Of a DNA stretch of 64,000 bases, positions 1-10,620 are shown piece by piece. Origin of the DNA: Armigeres subalbatus (Eukaryota > Arthropoda > Insecta > Diptera > Culicidae); NCBI RefSeq assembly GCF_024139115.2, contig NC_085139.1, positions 104,881,935 to 104,945,934 of the forward strand, written 5' to 3'. Numbering within the stretch: position 1 is the stretch's first letter; the number at the start of each line of letters is the position of its first letter. Under the pieces are notes generated by a model. It saw only the letters and a program-made list of their open reading frames with translations. It had not been told where the DNA came from and searched no databases. The position numbers and the translations under genes were made by a program.

Positions 1-282
1 ACCTTTTTTGGATATTTTTCCATGGGACCATTGCTTTATTCAAACCGAAGGCCACAATCGACAAAAATTTAACGACCTGACTGTGTTCAAACCAAGTTAT
101 TTAAAGTATTGCAGTGGTTAGAATATTTTGCTAGGCTATAAGTGCTGCAAAGATTTATGTGAGTTTGTAAAGATTACATTCATGATTATCTGGAAGATTG
201 TAAGCAGTCCTTAACTATTTTTAGAAATCCATAAACTCCACAGAGAGTGAATAAGAATAGGTAATATTAGGTATTTACTTCG

Positions 283-716
283 GGGGGGTCTCGTAGCGTA
301 GTTGGCTACACGTTCGCCTCATAAGCGAATGGTCATGGGTTCGATTCGTAGCCCCTCCACCAAACCCTTGTCAGTCGCCAGAAGCGCAGTCCATACGGTG
401 GCGTTTTGGGGAACGCGCCTCACCGACACGGCTTCCTGATGACGACTGACAGACCTGTTCTTCTCGGAGGCATTCCTCCAACGTTCTTCGATTAATGGCA
501 ACCGAACAAAGCAACGATCACTGGATTCACCACATGGACAAATGAACACAATGGACTCACGATGATATGGACTGGCAACGACAACAATAACGATTTATGG
601 ACATCTAAAAATAGATTCTGTGTGGACTCTGTACAGCAGAGTACCACAGTAGATCCGGGCACAGTAGCGGTTAAGAACACAGAGTACCTGCCAAATAAAT
701 ATACGAATAAAAAAAA
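283..716 (+). mobile_element. tRNA-derived SINE, complete copy
   Basis: The 5' part is tRNA-like. It has an A box at 294-305 (TAGCGTAGTTGG), an anticodon arm with stem TTCGC/GCGAA at 313-329 around a loop carrying CAT, and a B box at 338-348 (GGTTCGATTCG). An unrelated ~360-bp body follows and ends in an A-rich tail (AATAAAAAAAA) at about 716. The copy is flanked by a 13-bp target duplication differing at one base: GGTATTTACTTCG at 270-282 and GGTATTTATTTCG at 717-729. This shows LINE-assisted retroposition of a Pol III transcript. The T stem and acceptor stem pair poorly, so it is not a working tRNA gene. Confidence 0.85.
294..348 (+). promoter_or_regulatory. Internal Pol III promoter (A and B boxes) of the SINE
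   Basis: The A box lies at 294-305 and the B box at 338-348. Their spacing and sequence match tRNA-type intragenic Pol III promoters. Activity is inferred. Confidence 0.7.
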
Positions 717-729
717 GGTATTTATTTCG

Positions 730-1359
730 TAAGTATACTTGAGAGCCATGGAGGTTTCTCGATGTTCACCTAATCCGTAAGATTTTTTAACGGCATTAGA
801 AAGATTTCTAAAAGCTTTCACGATGGTTTGGAAAAATCAAAAGTCGTGTCAAAAGATACAAGATTTCACACAAATTTCCAGAAAGATAATGAAAACGATT
901 TGAAGAAGTCCGTCAGTAGTATTGGAGGTCTGTTACGACACCATGGAGTCCGTGAGAATTCCCAATGGTGGAAAACTTATAACATTAATTGGAGATAATT
1001 TTGGAAAGATGTTAATTATGAAAAAAATTCAAGAGTTCTGCGCATTAACTTGAATCTTTATGAATGACCAGAATTGCCTACGATATTCTCCAAATCCTCA
1101 ATGTTCTGTTTCTAGAGGTGATTAGGCTTCCAGTAGTTCAGGAACTCATAATGGACTTCAAGGGCTTATACATGCAGAGATTTTCATGCGCTTCTAGGAA
1201 TATTTTTCATTCCTGGAATTTTTTGAGGAATGGCATAAATAAATCGCATAAATAGGGTATCTGCTCCTATATCGATAACATCATTTTGTTGCTATTCTGC
1301 GTGCTTACGACTGAAAAAAATCGATTTTTTTTATATGAGAACATGTTATGAATAGAAAA
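730..1359. other. No recognisable gene
   Basis: AT-rich spacer between the SINE and the Helitron. Short open frames occur but have no recognisable domain. Confidence 0.5.
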
Positions 1360-1610
1360 TCTATATACATAAAAATGAATTTCTGTCTGTCTGAACCTTA
1401 AAGACTCGAAAACTACTGAACCGATCGGCGTGAAAATTTGCAAGCAGAGATTTTTGGGGCCAGGGAAGGTTCTTAAGACGGTTTGAGACCCCTTCTCGCT
1501 TTGGAAAGGGGGGCTTCCATACAAATGAAACTGAAATTTCTGCATAAACTCGAGAAATAATCAGAGAATAAATCAATTTTAGGCGGAACGAAGTTCGTCG
1601 GGTCTGCTAG
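1360..1610 (+). mobile_element. Non-autonomous Helitron, copy 1
   Basis: The element starts with TC (1360) and ends with CTAG (1607-1610), inserted between A (1359) and T (1611). A 3' hairpin, ACGAA-G-TTCGT, lies at 1588-1598, about 10 bases before the end. There are no terminal inverted repeats and no target duplication, which is the standard Helitron signature. The start resembles a short Helitron family common in insects that contains ATGAATTTCTGTCTG. No Rep/helicase is encoded, so it depends on enzymes from elsewhere. Copies 2 and 3 lie at 40613-40854 and 44166-44407. Confidence 0.8.
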
Positions 1611-2439
1611 TTTTCTAATAAAATCTGCTAATGGGATAATTTTAGAGTCAGTTCCTCGAACAGGGACAAAACCAGGAATCTGAAAACTGTTTCTAAATGG
1701 ACACCCTGGTTAAAAGTGAATCGAATATATTTTGGTAATCCGTCTGCATTGAGCCAAGGGCGCCAGTGCGACCTGACAATTGAGATCATCGATATGTAGG
1801 GTTACTGCTTCTGGACTTCGTCTCATATCGGAGCTCACGAAAAACTAAGTGATGAAAAGGAATTTTGTTTGTTTTTTTTTTTTTTTTTTTGTGATTTTTT
1901 TTTCAGCAGTGAGAGCACGCCTGTTAGCAAGTAGAAGCGTCGAAATTGGTGCTGTATTTTTTTTTGTGATGAGATGAACAGCTATGTTCAGGGAGATGGA
2001 AAATGGAACAGTTCCCTACTTGTATATACAAGATAGGTAATTTCAAGAAAGAATCTGTTGATTCTTTATGTAAAAATAGCAGATCTGGTAATAACTTTAA
2101 AACACTTAAAATCGAGGCTGCATATTTGAAATGAATTATGAGATTTACTCGAATCATGCATCTACAAGCTGCTTCGATTACATTGAGTTTCTTTAATGAC
2201 TTTCTAATAGGTTTTTTGTCAATATTTACTTAGCTTTTCTAATAGGTCTTCTATCGATATATAATAAAGGTTCATCGCTATTTGAAATTTCTACCTATTT
2301 TCAAGTGTTTGTTCAAACTTTAAGAAAGTCGTAGGAGCGTTAAATAGTTTTCTTGATCTTCATCAGCAATCCTTACTGCTTTCACGAATTCATATGATTT
2401 TAAAGATTCCTACAGACTTGTGAACATCATAAAAATATG
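1611..2439. other. No recognisable gene; includes a T-rich tract
   Basis: AT-rich spacer with a near-pure T run around 1866-1903. No coding or repeat family was recognised. Confidence 0.5.
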
Positions 2440-2690
2440 TATTGCTTAATTGCGGGCCGGGGGATACGGACTGGCGAAAGGGTTTTGGTCTTAGTGGGTC
2501 GGGTTATTCTATCAAAACATAAAAACAACACAGGGACAGATAGACATATATTCAGCTCGACGAGCTGAGTCGATTGGTATATATATAACATCATGGGTCT
2601 CCGAGACTTCTATAAAAAGTTCTATTTTTGAGTGAAATGATAGCCTTTCGGTACTTTTTTTTGTACGAGAAAGGCAAAAAATGACAGTTC
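2440..2690 (+). repeat. Dispersed repeat ending in an AGAAAGGC-type motif
   Basis: The segment contains CTCCGAGACTTCTATAAAAAG and finishes with a CCTTTCGGTAC/GTACGAGAAAGGC inverted motif. A related copy in the opposite orientation lies at about 40905-41165 and shares the GCCTTTCTCGTA start and the ACGAACTTTTTATAGGAGGC block. I cannot assign a superfamily. Confidence 0.5.
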
Positions 2691-2981
2691 AGTTGATGAA
2701 TGTACGCCTAAGAAAGATTTGCCAAAAGTGCTGGAAAAATATAAGATCAATAGAGTACAGAACAGTAAGGACCCTTTTTAGAAAACAGGTCCATACTTCC
2801 TCTTTGACAGCAGAATACTGTTAGACACTGTACTGCAAAAGGTTGTGATCGTCATAAGACAGAAAGCAAAGCGCCTTTTTCTATGTCAGGCGACCAAATG
2901 AAAGAATCGTGGGTTCTTGATCAATTTCGCATGAACGGCAGTCATGAAAGGATGTTGCGCTTTATTTTAAAATTAAAATTT

Positions 2982-3252
2982 CTAAATTCAAGCTCTATCT
3001 GGAGTAAGGGCGAATGTCGCAGGAGAGGATTCTCTTCGCCGACTTCCCCTCTTTTTAATGAAAATGACAAGCAGTGGATTTCTTAGTGTTTATCACCTCA
3101 GCACGATAGAAATCAATGCGAACTTGCATTCACAAGTGATAAACTGCAAAGAAACCCTCTGCTTGTCATTTTTAATTAAAAGAGGGGAAGTCGACGAAGA
3201 GAATTCTCTCTTGCGACATTCGCCCTTTTACCAGATAGAGCTTGAATTATTT
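2982..3252. mobile_element. Foldback MITE-like inverted repeat
   Basis: Two arms of about 115 bp are inverted copies of each other. The left arm has AATTCAAGCTCTATCTGG, AGGGCGAATGTCGC and GACTTCCCCTCTTTT in order, and the right arm holds the complements in reverse order, ending near 3252. The loop is short, around 3095-3140. No transposase is present. A diverged fragment of one arm occurs at about 54035-54100. Short open frames across this segment come from the palindrome and are not genes. Confidence 0.65.
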
Positions 3253-5844
3253 GTATAGATATATGCAAAGAGTACTGACTAGTCGATAAATTAATCATAT
3301 TCCTTCTATTATATTCCTTCTATATTTGCCGATTGTATCGAGTCGTATTATCTTTTATGTCGTTCGAAATTATTGGGTTTACGGGCGGCTTATTGGGCCA
3401 GCGCAAACCTCCTGTCTCGTCGGAAAGCCATCGTGTGAGGTCTGTTTAGTCACTTAGGCTTCAGTTCGATTCGCGAATTGAAATCATATTGAACTTAGAA
3501 AGTGACGGTTTGGATGTTATGAAATCTTCCGGTCATAAGAATAGCTGGTGCGACCCATTAAGACAAACAAAACCTCGATAGAAAATGATTCAATATCTGT
3601 CAAAAGTAACCTTGTTCTGCGAGCAGGGTTATTTGGAAATTTTTGAACTGTCACTTTTAAGTTTAATTCGAATTCACGATTCAGATCAAAGCATTAAGGT
3701 CCTGCCTAACACCAGGGCCTGAGTGCCACACGGCCGCTTTGGCGGAGCCTGCTTGCGGATACAAGCAGCTTTTTATAGAAGTTTAACAGGGTCCACTATC
3801 ATCTTTTAGAGATTGTGCTAACGTAATAACTATATCACATACACCACAGAGTCCTCTATCAAACCCCTAAACATCCTAGGCAGGCACCTCAATTCACAGT
3901 TGACCTGGGGAGGGAAGTCAAGCCAAACTTCTCCAAATTGACTCATTTTACACAAGGATAATCATTTTCTAAAATTATTGTCCCCAATACTACAAACGTT
4001 AGTGTAGTTCGCCCTCGCATGCCTTTCTTTCGTCTTTGTTGTTTTGTTTCCCCACTCGAACGGTGCCTATGAAGAGCAAAAAAAATGGTCCACCACAGGC
4101 GCTTCTGTTCTCTTTTCGGTGCTATCCGCGCTGCTGGCTGATGCTGAGTCATCCACACGTGACTCTCTAACCGTGCACTCTCGATACGAAAGCTTGTTTA
4201 GGGGAAGCGCTTCAAAGTGAGCAATAATTGAAGAGTGCACCGCACATTTAACGGGCATTGGAGAACCTCATCCGGAAAACCGGTCCGCTTATCGGTCGAT
4301 TACCAATCATCTTAGTTTAGAGAGGGCTTGGACGTGTCCGTATCTAACCCACCAGGATGGTAGCGGTGTAGCGAACTGAATTTGGCTTGGTCTTATTCGT
4401 TCGGCAGACCAGGTCGACGACGATTATCCCGTTGATCGGATTATGGCCGGGGCTTAGCCTTTCTTTACCAATTGAACGAAAGTGAAAGACAGTGTTTAGC
4501 GCGTTTTTATTTGCCACGCACTGGTAGCCGCTGTAGAGTTTATTTCACTTTCTGTGGCGTAAATCATCTAGTCATAGTTGTTAACACAGCTCGGTGCAGT
4601 GGCTATCAAGACCCCTCCAGACCAAGAGTCACTTTCATTTTCCATAAATCGTAAAACCAACAAAAGCTGATTGTCTTCACCAATTGGCACTATCAATGCA
4701 TACAGATCGAATAGATCTTTTCCCCAATTTTGATATTTCCACTCCATGAATCACTTTCATAGTGTTATCAACTGCGGGGTTCATAAACCCAGTTTTGGCA
4801 TTGGTATAATGTGTCTTGAAGGCAGGAAGTCTATCTTCATGTATTAAAACGCAGTTATCTTCATCATTAGAAACTAGAAAGCATAAGCTCAGAAATAGCA
4901 TTCAGAATAAAATAATAACACTCACCACTTTAAAGTGTTCAGAAATTGAGAAACCCTGTTATAAAAACGAACCAAGTTTATGAACCTTCGTCGTGTTGTT
5001 TTACATAGCGTCCACGATTAGTGAGGCATGTTTGAGCAGAGTAACTCCACCGAGCGTTAGTATGGAGCAAGGTAGTAATTTGCTAATTAGGCCCATAAAT
5101 TTCGCTTTTTCTATTACTTTCGATTTTGTTCCGTTCCTTTCTGCGCTGCTGCTGCGCTACGGACTGTCGCCATGCTGTGAACTTGGCTGATGGTGATGAA
5201 GCCGAGTCGACTAAACATGTGCTGCACGTGTAGGCAAATTTTTAACGTTTTTCTTAATATTCCTCCGATGTTGCCCTTTTTTCGAACCTCTGCAATCGGT
5301 TGCTCCCGTTTCTTCAAACATTTTGCTATGCGATGCCTCTGGTATGCGTTTTCTTCCGCTGTTTACTTGTGTACAATTGGATTGGCATAGTTTTTTGTAT
5401 GCGGTGCATACTACCTTCATGCTGCAGATTGGTTGGTCTCGGTACATACGTAAGTACTGTAATACGCCTTCTTCCATTACGTCATGGTTGATGGCTCAGT
5501 CAACATTTGCGTGTATTTATGTTGACTTTACACTGCTCGAATGGGATTGGAGTTCATCGTACCTTAGAGTGCGTGTTAGTCCATGACACAATTTTATGCA
5601 CAACCGTTGCATTCAGTGAACTTTTTTTGCTGCTTTATATGTATGTCAAAGCCTTAGAAGTCATCTGGCAATCATAAAATGGGAGAAGGTAAATTTCCTC
5701 GTGTTGAAACCATGTAAACCGTTGCAATGAAACTACCAGAAGCGGTAATTTATATTGTTATAATTTTCAATTTATTGATTTTTAGGAGACTGTTTACATT
5801 CTAGAAATACGTATAATGTCCAAGCGTAACAGTCAGGAATAATT
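3253..5844. other. 2.6 kb without a recognisable gene
   Basis: Mixed-composition DNA. Open frames up to 88 codons occur at 5114-5586 on both strands, but none has a recognisable domain or clear start context. I see no RNA gene and no transposon ends. Confidence 0.45.
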
Positions 5845-6420
5845 GGCCCATTCCGTATTTATTTGAAAATTCTATTGAAAATTCCTTCATAAATTTCTGT
5901 AAGAATTCCTTCGGGAATAACATTAGCAATTCCTTTAGAAATTTCTTTAAAAAATCTTTCCGAAAATTCCGGTTTTGCTTTTGAAATCTGTTCCACAATA
6001 CATTTTGAAAATTTTACAAGAATTTCTTTGATAATTTCTATTGAAAATCCTTCAGAAATTCTTTCCACTCTAGGAACTCCCTCCAGGTATTCCTTCTGAA
6101 AATCCTCTGAAGAGGCCAATGTAAACTCATTCGGTTATTCCTTCGGAACTTCCTCTTGTTTTTAGTAAAAACCATACCAAATTGCTGCAGGAATTATTCC
6201 GAAAATTTTGTTATCGGAAATTTATTAAAGAATGAAATAGAAAATCCTAAAGGAATTTTCAAAAAGATTTCTATAGAAATGTCAATGGAATTTCCAAATG
6301 AAATTTCCGACGGAACTCTGGAAGTAATTTCTGAATGATTCCTAAAAGAATGTCTGAATGAATTTCCAATTTCCAAAAGAATTTCTAAAGGAATATCCGA
6401 AAGCCTTAAGGAATTAAATG
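5845..6420. repeat. GAATTTC-type degenerate array 1
   Basis: The stretch consists largely of words such as GGAATTTC, AGAATTCC and their complements, spaced 12-24 bases apart. It keeps short frames open on both strands (for example 5859-6119 minus and 6156-6338 plus) with K/E/F/I-rich periodic peptides. These frames are by-products of the repeat. The same repeat style recurs at 34.8-36.9, 39.3-39.6, 48.6-50.0, 54.8-55.2 and 55.8-56.0 kb. Confidence 0.6.
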
Positions 6421-7039
6421 ATCAAGTGCTCATAATTTAGCTTGGATGAGTGAAGAACTAATGACAGAGGTTAACTTTTGTTTTGTGAATTAAAATCAAT
6501 AATCGGTTGATCATTCATCATGATATATTTTCTTTTCATTCATCTTCATCTATGAATTTGTATAAAAATTGTATCAACAAAAATCTTTATTGGGAACTAA
6601 TGATGTACTTTGGGGTCGTTCAGGGGAGGAGTGGGTCTAAGATAGTGTGACAGTACATATACCAGGTATACAAAAAAGCTTTTCTTGGCTTTTATAGCAA
6701 ATGTTTCTTAAAGAAATGGTTAAAGTAGTTCTAGAAGTAATAAAAACAATGTGTCATATTGTTTGATACTGCATTTGTTCTTTTATTTAATCTTTTCAGA
6801 ATTCAAGAGTTCCATTTTTCAAATTTTGAGCGCTTCCTAATATTGGATCCAAAACCCAAAAAAAATACTAGTGTCTGAGATCATCTCGGACAAACGGTAG
6901 ATGAAATCAACTTTTCACAAACGGAAATTTGGTGAGAGAATTCCATTATTTATCCTAATGGTTCATATTAAAATTATATGTATTATATGTATTATAAGTA
7001 TAATGAATGGTATAATCAATTAAATTAAATGCGCGCTGG
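6421..7039. other. No recognisable gene
   Basis: AT-rich spacer without recognisable coding or element ends. Confidence 0.5.
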
Positions 7040-7088
7040 ATTTCAAATATATAATATATATATAAATTATATATATATTTTAAATCCG
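7040..7088. repeat. AT-rich palindrome
   Basis: GGATTTCAAATATATA is answered by TATATATATTTTAAATCC, giving a ~49-bp imperfect inverted repeat made mostly of TA dinucleotides. It may extrude as a cruciform. No function is shown. Confidence 0.6.
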
Positions 7089-7315
7089 GAAGTTTGATTA
7101 TGATACCTTTATCCATTTGATAAACGGTAGCATAACCAGGCGGGGCTTACTGTTAGTGATAGTGACCTCGGAGTGGACATGAAATACCAGGCACTCTGAA
7201 ATGGGTCACTGGAGCTGCAGTAGAGCTAGCACTTCCTAACTCCCGGAATAAATCTGGCTGTATAAACAGACAGCTATCTTCAATAACATCACTGCCAGAC
7301 AGTGGGGGTTAGTTT

Positions 7316-7316
<1 letters not shown>

Positions 7317-7384
<68 letters not shown>
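7317..7384. repeat. (CA)34 microsatellite
   Basis: An uninterrupted run of 34 CA units, directly readable. Cysteine/valine-repeat open frames on the minus strand across it are artefacts. Likely polymorphic in length. Confidence 0.97.
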
Positions 7385-7385
<1 letters not shown>

Positions 7386-7548
7386 CTTGAAGCGCGATCC
7401 AGTGTTATCAACGTTCAAATATTAAAAATGTTAATTCTTTTTAAACCCGGTAGAAAATTCAGAATTAATTAATCCCATTCATGCATCCCTAACACGGGAA
7501 CCAGATTGATGTAAGGTACTGGACTTATGGCCCACTGCTTCGTTTTCC

Positions 7549-7554
7549 CTGTGA
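7549..7554. repeat. Left 6-bp target duplication (CTGTGA)
   Basis: CTGTGA lies directly before the CAGGCCTGGTAGCG terminus and recurs directly after the opposite CCTG terminus at 23686-23691. Confidence 0.65.
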
Positions 7555-7738
7555 CAGGCCTGGTAGCGGGTCACTTTTTAGTGACTTAGTCACTTTTTTC
7601 GGGTGAGTCACTAAAAAGTCTCTTTTTTCGAGCTCAAGTCACTAAAGTCACTTTTTCTCGCAAACAGTCACTATTTTCAACTATTTTGAAACTATTGACT
7701 AAGATTTTTTTAAAACTTAAACTTAGTATGATGATGAT

Positions 7739-8540
7739 TGTTACGCAAAATGCATAAAGCGCCTCCGAGCCCATTGTGTTTCCACCGTCAGCATCGCAAG
7801 ATGCAGATAGTAAGGATTATACGAAAATGAAACAAATCAATACATATAGGTATATCGAGTCTATACTCGGTGCGTATAGCATAGATAAGAAACAAATATG
7901 TATGAGTAGCGAAAGAAGAGTTTGTTTACCAAGTTGAAGTTGATAAAGCCATAATTATTCTAAAATCCTAAAATCCTAGCTACTTAAAATCTAGTTTAGC
8001 AAGTGAACTTATTTAGATCGCATTGATATTTTGCCATAGACCTGATCACGGGGAAATAGTGCACCTACAAGGTGAATTGAACTTAAAAAGATCTTAAACA
8101 CTAGTAGTACGAATTTACTTAGCCTATTTTATCACAGATACAAATCACAGTTATTTCGTAGTCACAGCTAGTGCTAAACCACGGATTCAGATCTCTGCAG
8201 TTAGGAACACCTATCACAAAACAAGGTAATCATCATTATTATAATGCTGTAAAAAAGAACATGCCAATAACGCAAAACCGAACTATACAGATAGAGATCG
8301 CAGTAGCTACCGTACGAGACCGCTTACCGGACGTTACGATTAAAAGGCACACTAAACGTGAGTAAATGAATGATAGAATATGAGTTTAGGATCGATATCG
8401 TTTATTATAAAATTTCCAAATGTTTGCTACAAATTTCAGGAAAAATTTAACATACAAGTCTAATAAAATAAATACAACGTATTTTGGGCGCGTTTGTTTA
8501 AATTCTCGGAAACCGAGTCTTGTTGCCGTTAACGGGAACA
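7739..8540 (+). repeat. BEL/Pao 5' LTR (802 bp)
   Basis: Starts TGTTACGC and ends GGGAACA. Nearly identical to 14840-15639. The bases after the end read AATTAAATTTTCTG, where the other LTR is followed by AATGGTGACCCCGACGTGATT, so the 17-18-base primer binding site is absent here. LTRs of this family drive and terminate transcription; I did not identify individual promoter boxes. Confidence 0.93.
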
Positions 8541-8567
8541 AATTAAATTTTCTGTTTAACTTCCGGA

Positions 8568-10620
8568 ATGTCAAGCGGAAACGTAGCGGGTGCGGGAATG
8601 CGTTCCAATAACAAAAGTGAATCTCCTGGTGAGGGGGCGAGTTGCGGAGTGTGCCGTCGGATCGACTTAGACTGTACTAATGGTCGGATGGTACAATGCG
8701 ATGAGTGTGATGTGTGGTTCCATTACGATTGTGTGAATGTGAACGACAGTATTCGGGATTATGAATGGAGCTGTAACGGATGCGTGAGGACATCGCTGGA
8801 TAAGCAACAGCGTGCCTTGAGTGACCAGATGGGACTTCTTGAGCAGCAGCAAAAGCAGTGGCAACAGGAGCAACAAAAACACCTAGAGCAGTCTGAGGAA
8901 CAGCGTAAGAAGCTTGAGCAGTGGCAGAAACAACAAGAGCTGCAGCAGCGAGAGCAGGAGCAGTTAAATCAGTTGCAGATGGGTAAGTTGCAGTTGCAGC
9001 AGCAGAAGTTGCAGTTGGAAGCGGGTACATCTGGACTCAAAGTGACCCAGCAATCGAACAGTGGTCCGAGGCAGACACATCGGGTTCAGATTGTGGAGAA
9101 GGTTGTTCCGGAGGCGCCAGCAGCAGATGGAGCGTGGAATATCGACCCGTTGCGAAAGGCAGTCGCCAATAATGGGAGACCTCTGGTAAAGCAACAAAGC
9201 ATCATCGAAGTCATCTAAGCGTTCTGCAAAACTTCGAGAACTACAAGCTCTGGAAGCAAGGCAGGTGTTGGAGAAAACACCTCGAAGAGCGACTAGCGCT
9301 GGAGCGTGAAATGTTGGAAGATAGTGACTCTGAGGCGGAAACGGACGCAAGTCTCGAGAAGATCAACGAATGGCTGGAGAAAACGGAGAATGCAGGCAAA
9401 GAAGCAGGGAACGCGATGGACGAAACACCCCTACCGGTTTACGACGAGCTTCTGCGAAAAACGGTTGTGCCGTCCGGTTTAGTTCCAATGGTGTCAGCAA
9501 ATTTTCAACAATCTACCGGATATTCTGCTACGATTCAGCCTCAGCTTCAGTCATGTGCCGCTCAGCAACTTGGCGGGAGTTATGCTCCTGGGGCCAGGTA
9601 TATGCAGCATTTGCGACCCGCCGGGAGCATCCCGGCATTTCTGCCGAGCTACCAACCACCAGTTTGTGGATATCCAGCCGTAATATCCAATTCGCCATCG
9701 ATGCCGGTATACACCGTAGCGTCTCAGCAGCCGATCAGGATGTCAACGTATCCGACGGTAAATTACCAGCATCAGTTCACCCAGAATCTCCCATTTTCCG
9801 GGGCTATGCCTGAGAACGTCGACCAACCACAGATAACGACGTCAACTCCACGACAGAATTTGGCCACATTACGGCAGCAATATCAGCCACCGCTGAATAG
9901 CAACCCTATGCCGCTGAATAGTGGCCACCTAGCTGCAAGACAGACGGTAAATAAAAGATCTCTCGAAGTTCGATGGGGATCCTGAGGACTAGCCACGTTT
10001 CATTGCAGCATACGAGCGAACTTCTAGAATGTGTGGTTTTAGGAACGATGAGCTGCTCGATCGTCTCGAGAGAAGTCTACATGACAAGGCATTGAACGCC
10101 GTTAAAGCCTTCTTCTACACCCCGACAACGTTCCAGTGATCATGAGCCGATTGAAAACTCTCTTTGGTAATCCAGAATCCATCGTGGAGACTATGGTCCG
10201 GAGAATTCGGATGATGCCGCCACCGAAGGCGGAGAAGATGGAGACCATTGTTGACTTCGGCGTCGCAGTTCAGAACCTTTGCGCGACTATACAAGTGTGT
10301 CAGTTGGACGAACGATTGTACAACGTGGCATTGCTACAGGAGCTTGAGGATAGCCTGCCATCGGCATTGAAAATGAAGTGGGCATTCCATCGAATGGAGA
10401 TTGGAGCTGCTACGTTATTGCATTTCAACGATTGGCTTGGGGAAATGGTTGTGGCATTAAATCAGGTGATTAGACCTGCTGTATGGACCAAACCGCAGAA
10501 ACCGGAAACCAGGATAGAGAAGAAAGTCCGGAAGGATGAGGTCTACGTCCATGCGCATTCCGTCCATCAGCAGGAAAAAGTCGATCGTAAAAAGTGTCTG
10601 GCATGCGGCAATATGTGATA
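8568..10620 (+). pseudogene. gag: BEL/Pao gag, frameshifted, with PHD finger
   Basis: Gag packages the element RNA into particles. The start at 8568 opens a 216-codon frame. Residues ~25-72 form a PHD-like zinc finger (CGVCRRID...CDECDVWFHYDCV...CNGC), a module seen in some BEL Gags, followed by a Q/E-rich coiled coil. The frame then breaks repeatedly: near 9190-9215, near 9275, and near 9955; a TAG near 9991 sits where a Trp would fit; another shift is near 10120; the last is near 10600, inside the CLACGN zinc-knuckle region. Segments 9311-9985 and 10136-10618 carry the displaced parts. So many lesions beside almost identical LTRs is odd. They may be sequencing indels, or the copy may have been mobilised by Gag supplied from other elements. 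Confidence 0.85.

Noticed and set aside
283..362. A genuine tRNA gene with CAT anticodon
   Set aside because: T and acceptor stems pair poorly, and the tRNA-like head is joined to a SINE body with an A-rich tail and target duplication.
7236..7418. 60-codon frame with a Cys-Val repeat
   Set aside because: Translation of the (CA)34 microsatellite.
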